Shown here in pieces: positions 1 to 11,086 of a stretch of DNA of 64,000 nucleotides. Within the stretch, counting starts at the first letter, position 1; each line of letters opens with the position of its first letter. Source of the DNA: Hirsutella rhossiliensis. Its lineage: Eukaryota; Ascomycota; Sordariomycetes; Hypocreales; Ophiocordycipitaceae. The DNA is taken from the NCBI RefSeq assembly GCF_020360975.1, contig NW_025408673.1, forward strand, positions 2,170,001 through 2,234,000, written 5' to 3'. The translations under genes were made by a program, and so were the position numbers. The notes beneath the pieces are model-generated. The model searched no databases, was not told the DNA's origin, and saw nothing but the letters and a program-made list of their open reading frames with translations.

Positions 1-102
1 GCAAGAGACTCTTGGTATAGAGCACAGCCTCGCGGCAATCTCAAGACCAACCAGGCATACCGAAGGCAATGGGCTTGCCATTGCGCTACAGCAAGACTGA
101 AT

Positions 103-336
103 ATGACTGGTGCCTCGACTGGAAGCAAATGTCTGAGCTGCGGCTCGAGGAAATGGACCAAGGAAGAGATGATGGCATACCTTGATTGGGATAAGGCAGA
201 AGAAGAGCGGTTAGATGCCCGGGTGGCCGAGGAAATGCAAGCGCAGCCTTTCTCACGAGAAAGAGGTACTGCAGGTATATGGGCTGACTGCGAGAGAGAC
301 TCGGAGGAACAGCAGGCAAACTATTCCCGCATATAA
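103..336 (+). CDS. Hypothetical short ORF, possible gene fragment
   Basis: A 77-residue frame opens with an ATG and contains a charged, probably helical stretch (KWTKEEMMAYLDWDKAEEE, about residues 18-36). This looks like real protein rather than chance translation, and similar WTKEEMMAYLDWD-type sequences seem familiar from hypothetical proteins dispersed in fungal genomes, though I cannot name a function. No domain or catalytic motif is visible. It sits in the same GC-normal accessory block as the helicase remnant and the DUF3435 gene, so it may be a transposon passenger or a broken C-terminus. The true exon structure is unknown because the window starts only 102 bases upstream. Confidence 0.25.
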   Translation: MTGASTGSKCLSCGSRKWTKEEMMAYLDWDKAEEERLDARVAEEMQAQPFSRERGTAGIWADCERDSEEQQANYSRI

Positions 337-444
337 GTCGTCTGCTAGGACCGGTCTGTATAAGTGCGCCACAGTTGGAAACCACAGCAATTCTAGATTA
401 AAAAAAATTTGAGTCGATTGACACTCAAATTGACGCTGTAACCG

Positions 445-798
445 TTGAGTACTTTTGCCGATGTGCGGGGAGATATGTGCAGTAAAACTGGCGCGCCAGC
501 GCGGTCGCGGCGGGCGCTGTTCGCGGCGCCCACAATGGCCAGCCGGGCTTACATAACAGGCGCGGACGTCCGCGCCGACTTTAAAGGCGCGGACCCCCGC
601 GCCTCTATTGGCTCCCCGTACATGTCTGGATATTTTCTGCCGGCAGAATTAAAGCGGTGTATAGTAGCAGGAATTACAGGTAAGGCAACCGCTCGTGGGT
701 TGCGCAAAGAGCCCCGAGGGACGAAGCTGAAAGTTAGAATAATAAACGGCAGGCAGGCAGTAGCGTTAGAAACCAAAAGCATGCTAGAAGGCAAGTGA
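445..798 (+). CDS. Uncertain ORF, function unknown
   Basis: A 117-residue frame. The second half (from about residue 63, FLPAELKRCIVAGITGKA) has a plausible amino-acid mix, while the first half overlaps a very GC-rich stretch with two palindromes and may be non-coding. I recognise no domain. It may be an artefact of base composition. Confidence 0.15.
   Translation: MSTFADVRGDMCSKTGAPARSRRALFAAPTMASRAYITGADVRADFKGADPRASIGSPYMSGYFLPAELKRCIVAGITGKATARGLRKEPRGTKLKVRIINGRQAVALETKSMLEGK
559..603. repeat. Pair of GC-rich palindromes
   Basis: Positions 559-576 are a perfect 18-bp palindrome (GGCGCGGACGTCCGCGCC). Ten bases on, 586-603 is a near copy whose centre is changed (GGCGCGGACCCCCGCGCC). The two also form a direct repeat. 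Such clustered palindromes occur at transposon ends and at protein-binding sites; the sequence alone does not say which. Confidence 0.6.
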
Positions 799-939
799 AG
801 AAAGCGGCCATTTGCGTATTCTTTTCCATCGCAGACTTGCAGAGGGAATTAGGGGGGGAAAAGGCAAGAACGCAGCTAAAGCAGCCAGAGATTGCGGGTT
901 AAGAGACGAGGAAGGGAATATAATGCTAGGCCACGGCGA

Positions 940-1465
940 CGACAGCGCGACCCCGGTCCCGGCCGTCTTCGTCTTGTAGACGTCATCCCCGACCGGGCAT
1001 TCCCCGGCCACCTGATCTCGGCGGAGCTCACGATGCACTTCGGGCCGCCGGCGGGCATCGTGCTGGTCTCAGAGACAACCAAGGACTTCCACTTTGTCGG
1101 ATGCCGGCCGGGACGACCCTGCTAACGCCGATCAACGTCAAGATCCAGGCGCAGCGGAAGCGGCCGTGGCAGCGCAACGACGTCAGCCGCGAGGGCTTGC
1201 CGTGCGCCGCGGCCTTCGCCTGCACCGACTACAAGGTGCAGGGCTGGAAGCTGGAGGGCGTGGCGCTGGAGTTCCGGGGGCCGGGCGGGGGGGAAGGGGA
1301 CTACGGTGGAGGGGAGTGCCGTGCCGTCGCCGTGTGACCCGTACAGCCTGTACGTGCAGCTGTCGCGGTGCCCGACGCTCGACGACGTCGGAGGTGCGGG
1401 AGCGGGACCTAGTAGGGAGCCGGATCTCCAAGGAGATGACGACGGCGCAGGCCCATATTATTAAT
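940..1465 (+). pseudogene. Frameshifted C-terminal remnant of a Pif1/Helitron-like helicase
   Basis: Three forward frames hold consecutive pieces of the C-terminal half of an SF1 helicase of the kind found in fungal Helitron or Pif1-like repeats. In order these are a piece ending in VSETTKDFHF (to about 1100), then PCAAAFACTDYKVQGWKLEG (about 1200-1260), then SLYVQLSRCPTLDD (about 1345-1390), which corresponds to motif VI, and finally VRERDLVGSR and EMTTAQA (to about 1460). The family consensus would read through all of these in one frame, so at least two frameshifts (near 1100 and near 1300) have broken it. The N-terminal ATPase half with the Walker A motif is absent. It is not AT-shifted, so RIP did not kill it. 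Assignment to a Helitron rather than another Pif1-like repeat is inference. Confidence 0.65.
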
Positions 1466-2083
1466 GTTCTACTGTTTACTAAGAATCATCGACGACATTC
1501 GCGTCGCTCTGCTTGTCGCGACGGACGCATCGGTTGAGACCGAATCTTGGTCAAGGGTGTCAAACGACATTCTGCCCCAGTCGAGGAGGTGTCCCGACCC
1601 ACATGGGCACCGTTTTTGTGTATATAACTGGGACCTTCGTCCCCTTGACTTGGGCAGTGGTCAAGGCCAATAGACTCTCTATAACCGTCATATGCATGGC
1701 ATCTCTCATTTCCTTTTGACAAAGGGGACCAACCACCCCGGCCGCGACCTCATCGCAACGACCGAGACGCGTGACGAATCCCCTACTATAGCTGACACAC
1801 CTCGAATAGGAAGCTTAGAGAATTGGAAACGGGGCATATATGAAGTAGACCTGGCATATGGCACTGACATATGGCGCCCGGGGCGGAATGGAGACGAAAC
1901 GCGAGATAAGATTACATTTTATTGAAGGCATAACGGTTAATGGCCTCCCCTATCAATTCAGTGGTGACCTAAATTATCTTTCCTGAAAGTCCTTCTAAAT
2001 CGAGGCAAGAATTAGGCTGTAACCATTCCACCCACTACTTTCTCCCGCGTATCATCTGACGGCGCTTGACTTTTCGTTGTCGT
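1466..2083. other. Non-coding stretch
   Basis: No convincing gene. It holds a 7-bp inverted repeat (CCTTGAC about 1641-1647 against GTCAAGG about 1658-1664) near a TATATAAC motif at about 1620. The right part is the 3' flank of the DUF3435 gene. Confidence 0.4.
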
Positions 2084-4395
2084 CTATGCTTGACCTGCTC
2101 CGATGATCTGAGCGGGACCCCATGGACTGACTCCAGGCTCTGGCTCGGAACTGGCGCATAGCTCGGGTGACTCTTGCTTGATAAACTGCCCGACTTGGGC
2201 TCTCAGCCGGGTCCGGCTATTCTTTCCCGTCTCTTTCTTATCGCATAGAGCCACCATAAGGTCGATAGCCTCGATTCTGTGCTGGGAGATCTCCTCCTCG
2301 GTCCAGCTCCTAGGCTGACAGCAGAAAATCTCGGCCAGTCTGGCGCGCTCGGGCACAACGAGATCGATGGCTGGCTCCTCGTATTCCTCTTCTACCTCTC
2401 CTCGAGCTTGTGCCTCAACGTCCCAGGTCGGACGGTGGTAAAAGTAATACTCGCGATATCCTTTCACGATCCTCCTCTCGCGCTCTGCCCGCTTGGTCCT
2501 GATCTCATTCGTGAGTTTTCGGATATCCTCCTCATCCTCGTGGCCGTCGATTCGATACCGTCCCTGCTTGAGAGTCGCTCGCTTCTCTTCCAACACCAAT
2601 ATCTCCGGGTCCGGCGGCGTATTGGCCCATACCTCGTCGGGCACCATGTCCCTAACGGCCCGAGGGTCGCGGGTGAGGCTGACGTGCGCGAACATCCGGA
2701 ATAGTTCATTCTGCTTCTCCTCCTCTAAGAAGGCATTCTGGATATCGAACCGGGCAATCTCATTCAGATATGCGCTGTAGAAAGTGGCAAACCTAGGGTC
2801 ATGGCGCATCATCTGGTCACGGACTGTATCCGGTGCGTCGCCTAGAGAGCCAAACTGGTCAGTATTACCGCCCGTCCTGGAAGACCCTCTTCGCTGGCTA
2901 GTCTGTAGGGCGGGGCTTGACATACCATTGACAGCGTTTGCAGCGCCTCTCCGAGCGAATCTCGGCGTCCAGGGCTTCTCGTGTCCTGAATCAAGGCTCT
3001 GCCGACCCATATCGTAATTCAGCTTGGAGTATAGCATAGCTTCGTCGGCGGAAAGGGTAGTGCCATGAACCCGCCGGAAAACCGGCACCTTGAGCATTGA
3101 CTCCTTCCATCGGAGCGGCGTAGATTGCGTCGGGCCCCAGACCTTCGTCTCAAACACACGGGATGCATTCGTCAAGCTTTGCGCATCAAACGCATGGTCA
3201 TGCAGCGCCAGGGCGATGAGAACCATGATGGGGCAGAATATCAGCTTCCTGGTGGGAGTGAAGAAAAAGATGGTTCTAACTTGCAATGATTAGCATGTGC
3301 TATGAGGCTAATCGACTGGAGCGGCCTGAGGCGTACGGTTTGGGCTTGTTGTCTGCTCCCTTGTGGTTAATGAACTTGATGGCCATGACCGGGACGGAAT
3401 TCCCGGTGGCAGGGTGACGGACGATCATCATGAAGATATCCTCATAGCAGAGAGCTTTGGGACGACCACGCTTGGTCGTCTCCTGTGCGAGCAGCTCAGC
3501 CAGCTGATGAGATGCTTCATCTGTCGCCCCGTCCAACTCTTTCTCGCCGTCAGTTGACTGGACGACTTTCGAGCCAAAGAGCTCCTCAATGGAACCATCC
3601 TTCGGATTCTTCCTCTGACCATCCACTAACTCGGCAGGCCGTGCCCCAGTGTAGCACAGAATCTGATAGCAGCCCGCCAGCTGGATGCGATGGCGCTCGA
3701 GGGCAAAGGTGCTAGCGTCATACGCTATGTTGAAGGTCAAGATGACCCGGAGGCTGTCCACGTTTAGGACTGGCTTGCCATCAACGTTAGGCGCCCGGAG
3801 GCCAAACCGAGGAACTAGAACGTTATGGTGATACTAATGGCGCGTCAGTAGACTCAGGAACCAGACATGATGTAGGGTGGCACGTAAGGTGTACCTTGTA
3901 GACCTCTTTACTGTCGTTCCGGTCCATATATCGTCCGGTAACAGTCGTGTAGAGCTGCTGGAACTGACGCATGTACTCTTCCGATGTACCCCATGACTTG
4001 ACCTTATAATTTCCGCAGACGAAGAGGAAGAAGTCCATTGTGGTTTCACGAGCCAGGTTCTGAATTGTCGCCTTCCAGTCACCAATCCGATTATCAGTGC
4101 AGTACCTGTGTCGTCGAGTTTAGCCCTTAGTCCGAATGCCTGACGGGGATAGTACGACATACCGCGTCCATTTTCTAAAGATGCCAGTGACGTTGATCTT
4201 CGTTTCAACTGAGTACTTCGGCTTAACGAAACGAACGACGCGCAGCTGCTTTCGGTTTCTAGCGTGCTCCTCGGCTGATAACGACGCTGGCTTCACGACT
4301 CGCTCGCGCTCTTTGGCGGTGAAACGCTGAAGGAAGTCAAGGTGATGCTCTGGGGGAGCGTGCGCGAGGGGGTGTCGGGCGATGGCGGTCGACAT
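2084..4395 (-). CDS. DUF3435 tyrosine-recombinase-like protein, candidate Starship captain
   Basis: Intact on the minus strand with five exons. The introns are 4106-4162, 3834-3894, 3276-3336 and 2842-2925, all GT-AG, and removing them gives one 682-residue frame. The DUF3435 domain (PF11917) is clear: CYTGARPAELVD with a candidate catalytic Arg at about 213, LCYEDIFMMIV, INHKGADNKPKP, RFARRGAANAVNG (candidate second Arg about 422) and RHDPRFATFYSAYLNE (candidate His 444, nucleophile Tyr 452 or 455). The Arg-Arg-His-Tyr set expected of a tyrosine recombinase therefore seems complete. The C-terminal part (LTRDPRAVRDMVPDEVW onward) is the usual tail of this family, often mislabelled FluG-domain. 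Family members lead Starship transposons, but many DUF3435 genes are not proven captains. The start chosen is the ATG at 4395 just ahead of a conserved-looking region; the frame stays open upstream to 4728. Translation reads away from the RIP island, and the gene itself shows no RIP. Confidence 0.85.
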
Positions 4396-4735
4396 GATTG
4401 CAAGTAGGTTTAGCGGGAAGGTGCAACTGCCAGTGTTAAGCATTTGAATGGGGGCGTATCCGCCATTTATGGTGGATGACGGCCATACTGTCTGGCTGGC
4501 AACGCGGCATTCTGCCTGGGCGGCTACAGTTGGACTCCTCGGACGAGGCAGGCCGAGGGAGTGAGCCAGGATTGGTGACTCCTTAGCGAGGCGGCGTGGC
4601 ACACAGCGCTTAGAGGTAGACAGTACCTGGCAAGGCTCCGCTTCTAGCTGGTGTGCCTCGTTGCTGGAGCTGCTTAAAATGGCGGCACAAACCTCCGGAT
4701 TGGGCCGCTCCAGCAGCGCTTCTTGCATTTAAAAG
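4396..4735. other. Upstream flank of the DUF3435 gene; candidate 5' edge of a Starship
   Basis: GC-rich sequence between the DUF3435 start codon and the first base that aligns with a Gypsy retroelement. On the minus strand the Gypsy copies at 16.2 kb and 19.4 kb match this locus up to GAAATAC (plus 4736-4742), after which the match stops and unique GC-rich sequence begins. The minus frame is open through most of the stretch but low in recognisable protein character. It probably carries the promoter. Confidence 0.5.
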
Positions 4736-7461
4736 GTATTTCTATATTAATTCTTCCTTAATTAAATATAGCTTATAGCCTTTATATATATTACTAATAA
4801 TCTTTTAGTATACCGTTATATTATTTATACTATACTTATACTTTTTTATATTTATAAACTTTATAGTTTAAGTATATATATTTATTATAATCTTTTTTAT
4901 TATATTTAACTTATTATATAAGTCTTTAAAAGATTAAGGGTTTAAATACCTTAAAGTAAGTAGCGTTATATTATTCCTTTATTTTAGCGTATTTATAGAT
5001 TTTATATATCTTTAAAAGGTATCTTATTAATAAACTATAATTATTACGGTATTTAAGTAGCATACTATAATTAGGTTTTAATAATATAACTTAGTCGTTT
5101 AGGTAGCGTTAATCGATTTTCTAGTAGTTTAGTTCTATACTTAGGTAGGGTTTCGAAAGTACTTATCCTTTAAACTTAACTAAAAAAGCGTTATATTATA
5201 CCTTTATTTAAAATTATATTATATAATTTAGGTAGATATATAATATCTATAAAATATACTTATAGTACTTATAAGTAAGTAGTATTTATAGATTATCTTT
5301 AAATTCTCATTATAGTTACTATTCTTATTATAAAGCTATAAAGGTATTAACTATAGCGATAGCTATAGTATAGTCTCTTTTATATAGTATTAGTTAATAT
5401 TAAATTAATATAGCTTATTAGTTTTCCCTAAGAATTCAAGGTATTTATTAAGTTTTAATTTTAAGTATTTCTTTAAATTCTTTAAAGTATAGAGCGTATT
5501 CTTTAATTATAGTACTTTCCCTTAATAGTAAGGGTAGTAGTATAAGTTCGTTCTTATCTTCTATTTCTCTAGGTATTTCTTATTCTTTAAAGCTTATATT
5601 ATTAATACTTCGTTATTCCTCTTTAAGTTATTATCTAAGTTTCGTAAGTATAAAGGCTATATCTATATCTTCTTTATTATATTATTTATAGACTACTTAT
5701 TATTATTATTAATTTTTATTTTATATATCTTCTTAGAATTATTTACCGTTCTTTTTAATCTAGTCTTAAAAGACTTTTTTAGGATAAAGGTATTCCGGTT
5801 TTATAAATTTAACTTATTTCTATATTTTAGGATCCCTTTATTATATTATTATAAGCGTCTTCTTTAAGGGCTTTAAGAACTATCTAGTATTATTCTTATC
5901 GCTTAAGTATACTATATATTTATCGTTATAGTATATAGTCTAACTAAGGAGTTTATACTTTAGTTTTTATCTATTAATAGCGTTTAAGTATTTCTTACCT
6001 TTTAGGGCTAGTACCTAGTAGGTTTTCTTCTCTTTATAAGGTTATCTATATTCTTTAAAGTAATATCTAAGTTTCCTATAGTTAAAATACTTTCCTTTAC
6101 TTTTTTATATTATATTTAGATCTATCCTACTTAGGTTAGTTATATAGGTATAGGTAATAAGAGTTTCGCGCTTTTTTTTATAGTTAGCGCGTTAGTTAAA
6201 GTTATTCTTATAAGAAGGGTTCTAGTTTCCTCTTCTTTATTTTTTTTTCTTAATATTATATATACTATTTATTATTAATTTATACTACTATAGTAATATA
6301 GTCTAAGAGGTTATTAAGTCGATTTTCCTTATAAAGTTTATCCTTAACTTCTTCTTTAAGCTTATTATAGAATTATAATATAAGAGGTTCGTTATCTTAA
6401 TTAAGCTTTAAGGTAACTTATTAAAACTTTATAATATAATCTAATACTAAGATCCTTTATTAAAGTTCTCGAAGTTTTTATTTAGCTTTTTATTCCTCGT
6501 TAGTTATTTTAAATACCTTTATAATAGCTTCTTTAAATCCTTAGAAACTAGTAAAGACTTTATCTATCTCGTTATCTTATTACGCTAGTTAGTTATTAAG
6601 AAAGTCCCTTATAATAAGTCTAAACTAAGTAAGTACTATTTTAGATAAATAATTTCTTATATAAAGTACCTTTTTAACTAGGTCTAAGAGTTTAGTAAGG
6701 TAAAACTAATAGTAGGCCTTAAGTTAAGTAAGAAAGTCTTAAAGCGTACTATAAGTACTATTAAATAGTCCTAGCTATTTTAGTTTAATTACTTCTCTAA
6801 GGTCCTTAACTTATCTATTACCTCCTTTATTCTTAAGTAACTATACCTTATATTAAAGGGCAATAATTTCGCGTATTATATCCTAAGGCGATATAATAGC
6901 TCTAGAGTTAGTTAATCTAGCTTACTATATAGGTATATTAATAGTTACGATATTACTTAAAGTAACGCGGTATTATACTAAATAAGAGCTTTTAACGTAT
7001 AACGACTAGTATTATTCTTAAGGGATAAACCTATTAAGGGGTTTATATTAATAGATATAATAAAGCGTAGTTTAAGTAATAATAAGTATATTACGTTAGT
7101 AATAAGTTAAAGGTTATAGACTATAGACTATAACTAGGTAATTAGAATTTAAGATAAAATTATAATAAAGATTTATATTAAAAGCTAGAGAGCTATCTAT
7201 CTAAGGGAGTAAAGTAGGTAGCTATATATACTTATAGAGACTATCCTTAGATTACGGTCCTAGCTATAATCCCCTTTATAGCTTATTATAGCTTACTTAT
7301 AAGCTATACTCCTAAGTAGTAATCTATCTATATAAAGCTTACTTAGCTTACGTACGCTTTAAGTAAGCTAAGCCTAAGTTACTTCCTAACTATTATTCCG
7401 AGCCGCCTTATTATATAAACGTAGCTAGCTCTCCTATAGCCCGCTAACTATAGTCGTAATA
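4736..7461 (-). mobile_element. Truncated Gypsy element (copy III), minus orientation
   Basis: The right part, 6998-7461, is an LTR. From 6997 leftward the sequence matches the gag region of the two longer Gypsy copies (compare 4765-6997 with 16261-18485). The match stops near the gag/pol boundary at 4736, where the GC-rich DUF3435 region starts. So the 5' LTR and gag are kept and pol and the 3' LTR are missing, either deleted or displaced to the left by an insertion. It is heavily RIP-mutated with stops in every frame. Confidence 0.8.
6998..7461 (-). repeat. LTR of Gypsy copy III
   Basis: Starts TATAACGACTAG, as do the LTRs at 11087 and 18486, and ends in a TCGTAATA that corresponds to their TTATAATA. 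The first about 270 bases match the other Gypsy LTRs and the rest diverges. The exact right end is inferred from the terminal motif, since no matching partner LTR is in the window. Confidence 0.65.
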
Positions 7462-8787
7462 GGCCTAAGCTATTACTAGGTACTAGAAACTACTATTAAG
7501 AAGAAGGTAGTATTATAGAGTTAGTAGAGGTATAGGCTTAGGTACGGTCCGTTAAAAGAAGGTTAATAATCTATAAAGGGGAAAAAAAGAGAAGTATAAG
7601 CCTAGCCTATATAAGCGCGGAGGCCGCTTATATATAGACTTAGCCTAGACCTTAGTCTAGGCCTATATAGGGTAAAAGCCCTTATATTATACCCTTACCT
7701 AGCTTTTAAAGAAGCGCGCCTTTAAATAATACCTAATACCGCGCTTAAGGGGACGGAACCCTCGCGTAGACTATATATACTTAGTCGCGGAAAAAACATT
7801 AGTAAATAACATATAATACCCTCCTAAGCGAGCTTCTTAGATAGACTATATTATTAGTAGGGGCTACGCCTTAGGAGTCGGGCTTTAGTACTTCTAGCTA
7901 AGGAGTAAAGGTATATAGAATAGCGCGTAGCTAGCTTTAATAAGCTTATAGTATCCCGCCCCCCCTATATCGGCGTATAGTAGTAGCTCTTAGTACTATA
8001 ACGTAAGGGATAGTACTCCGGTATATAAGGCTTTGCTCCCTCCTATATAGAGCTATATAGGCACTCCTTTTCGCTATAGTTATATTATATTAGCGGCCTT
8101 CCTATATCTTAGCCGCCCTTTTAGTCGCTATAGGTATACGTCCCGTTTATATAGTAGCTATTACCGTATATAAGGGGACGCTAACGAAGCCTATAAAGGC
8201 GTTACTAAGATTACTCGTTGCTAGAGTTACTATCGTCGAACCTAACCTCCTTTCCGTCCTAGCGCGTATGCCCCTTTACTACTTAGAGTACGTTTACCCG
8301 CGCCTCCTAGCGCGGGCACTTTAAAAACTAATAGGATTTACTATTATAGCCTATATAGCGACCCTTCTATCGCTACCTCTTTCTATCCTTAGTCTTTAAG
8401 GTAGAGATAAAGATATCTATAGTATTACTAGCGTTATCCTCTTTTTATACTATAGAAGAAGATAAAAAAAGAAACTTATTACTACTAAGCTCGCGAAGAA
8501 AGTAAATAAGATCGGTATATATATCTAATAGTATAGACCTTTCGCTTAAACGGGTACGCTAATCTATATTTAAGCTTATAATAAGGTAATTATACTTTAC
8601 TGCGTTAGGCTAGCTATATACGTTTACTTAATAAAGTACTTCTTCGAATTATATAAGGTAAGCTAAAATAGCTTTACTCTACTTTTAATAGAGTATTATA
8701 AGCTCTTAGCTTACCGACTTAGCTACGTTAGGTTCGCCGTAATTAGTATAGAGCTTTATAAAGAGGTCGGCTAGTCCGTTTATACTA
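7462..8787. other. RIP-mutated sequence of unknown origin with the left copy of a direct repeat
   Basis: Old AT-rich sequence between Gypsy copies III and II. It contains the left member of a direct repeat (7506-7686). No protein family could be recognised. The target duplication TACTA of copy II closes it at 8783-8787. Confidence 0.45.
7506..7686. repeat. Direct repeat, left copy (partner 30888-31076)
   Basis: Shares long blocks with 30888-31076, for example GAAGGTTAATAATCTATAA and GGCCGCTTATATATA, in the same orientation. Differences are mostly RIP-type transitions. The pair brackets the nested retroelements. Confidence 0.7.
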
Positions 8788-9273
8788 TATTATAACTACG
8801 GTCTAGTAAACCGTAGGGACTAAAATATATTTTAAGGTTATATAATATAGGGAGTAAGGAATATTAAATAGACCGACGGGCTAATTAAGTTTAGTATAAT
8901 AGGTTACTTTAGCGCTTTAACGCTTTATAGCTAGGATCGTAGGGTTACTTTAGCGCTCTAGCGCTCTTAGATAATAGGATTACCTAGCGCTCTTAGCGAT
9001 CTAGGGAAGCTCTTAAGATATATAAGGAAGGAACGGAATACTCTTTTAAATAAATAGCTTAATAGCTTTTAATATATTATAATTATTATAATCTTTATTA
9101 CGATCTTATCTTTAATTCTAATTACTTAATTACCTAGTTATAGTTTATAGTCTATAACCTCTAACTTATTACTAACGTAATATATATATTATTACTTAGA
9201 CTATAGCTTATTATACCTACTAATATAAACCCCTTAATAGGTTTATCCCTTAGAAATAATACTAGTTATTATA
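8788..9273 (+). repeat. 5' LTR of Gypsy copy II
   Basis: 486 bp, the same length as its partner at 24036-24521. It starts TATTATAACTA and ends TATTATA (from an ancestral TG...CA type after RIP). The last about 240 bases are the reverse complement of the start of the copy I LTR; the first half is specific to copy II and carries repeated AGCGCT words. Confidence 0.88.
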
Positions 9274-11086
9274 TATTAAAAGCTCTTATTTAATATAATA
9301 CTACGTTACTTTAAGTAATATCGTAACTATTAATATACCTATATAATAAGCTAGATTAACTAACTCTAAAGCTAATATATTGCCTTAGGATATAATACGC
9401 GAGATTATTACCTTTTAATATAAGGTATAGTTACTTAGGAATAAAGGAGGTAATAAATAAGTTAGGGACCTTAGAGAAGTAGTTAAACTAAAATAGCTAG
9501 GACTATTTAATAGTACTTATAGCACGCTTTAAGACTTTCTTACTTAACTTAAGGCCTATTACCGGTTTTACCTTATTAAACTCTTAGACCTAGTTAAAAA
9601 GGTACTCTACGTAGGAAATTATTTATTTAGAACGGTACTCGCTTAATTTAGACTTATTATAAAGGACTTTCTTAATAACTAAATAGCGTAATAAGATAAT
9701 AAGATAGATAAAGTCTTTATTAGTTTCTAAGGATTTAAAGAAGCTATTATAAAGGTATTTAAAATACTTAATAAAGAATAAGAAGCTAAATAAAAACTTT
9801 AAGAACTCTAATAAAGGATCTTAGTATTAAATTATACTATAAAGTTCTATTAAGTTACCTTAAAGCTTAATTAAGATAATAAACCTCTTATACTATAATT
9901 TTATAATAAGCTTAAAGAAGAAGTTAAGGATAAACTCTATAAGGAAAATCGACTTAATAACTTCTTAGACTATATTACTATAGTAGTATAAATCGACGAT
10001 AGTATATATAATACTAAGAAAAGAAGTAAGGAAGAAGAAACTAAAACCCTTTTTATAAGAATAACTTTAATTAATACGCTAACTATAAAAAGAAATATAA
10101 AACTCCTATTACCTATACCTATATAACTAACCTAGGTAGGATAGATCTAAATATAATATAGAAAAGTAAAGGAAAGTATTTTAACTATAGGAAACTTAGA
10201 TATTACTTTAAAGAATATAAATAACTTTATAAGGAGAAAAGAACCTACTAAGTACTAGCCCTAAAAGGTAAGAAATACCTAAACGCTATTAATAAATAGG
10301 AACTAAAGTATAAACTCCTTAGTTAAACTATATACTATAACGATAAATATATAGTATACTTAAGCGATAAAAACGGTACTAGATAGTTCTTAAAGCTATT
10401 AAAGAAAACCCTTATAATAATATAATAAAGGGATCCTAAAATATAAAAATAAGTTAAATTTATAAAACTAAAATACCCTTATCTTAAAGGAGTCTCTTAA
10501 GACTAAATTAAAAAGAATAGTAAATAATTCTAAGAAGATATATAAAATAAAAATCGATAATAATAATAGGTAGTTTATAAATAATATAATAAAGAAGATA
10601 TAGATATAGCCCTTATACTTATAAAACTTAGATAGTAACCTAAGGAGGAATAATAAAGTATTAATAATATAAACTTTAAAAAATAAGAAATACTTAGAGA
10701 AATAAAAGATAAAAACGAACTTATACTACTACCCTTACTACTAAGGGAAAATACTACTATTAAAGAATACGCTCTATACTTTAAAGAATTTAAAGAAATA
10801 CTTAAAATTAAAACCTAATAAATACCTTAAATTCTTATAGAAAACTAATAAGCTATATTAATTTAATATTAACTAGTACTATATAGAGGAAACTATACTA
10901 TAGCTATTATTATAGTCGATACTTTTATAGCTCTATAATAAGAATAGTAACTATAAGGAGAATTTAAAGATAACCTATAAATACTACTTACTTATAAGTA
11001 TTATAAGTATATTTTATAGATATTATACGTTTACTTAGATTATATAATATACTTTTAAATAAAAGCATAATATAACGCCTTCTTAG
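9274..11086 (+). pseudogene. RIP-dead gag of Gypsy copy II, 5' part
   Basis: Reverse-complement match to the gag of copies I and III. A degraded CCHC zinc knuckle is readable at about 10168-10227 as KYFNYRKLRYYFKEYK, in which RIP has turned the Cys, Gly and His codons into Tyr, Arg and similar. Many stops. The last five bases (11082-11086, CTTAG) are the target site duplicated by copy I. Confidence 0.75.

Noticed and set aside
4736..4750. ATAC-CTTTTAA-A on the minus strand at the break as a known Starship target pattern
   Set aside because: The match to a TTAC(N7)A-like site is imperfect and short; in AT-rich sequence it may be chance, so it is not used as evidence.
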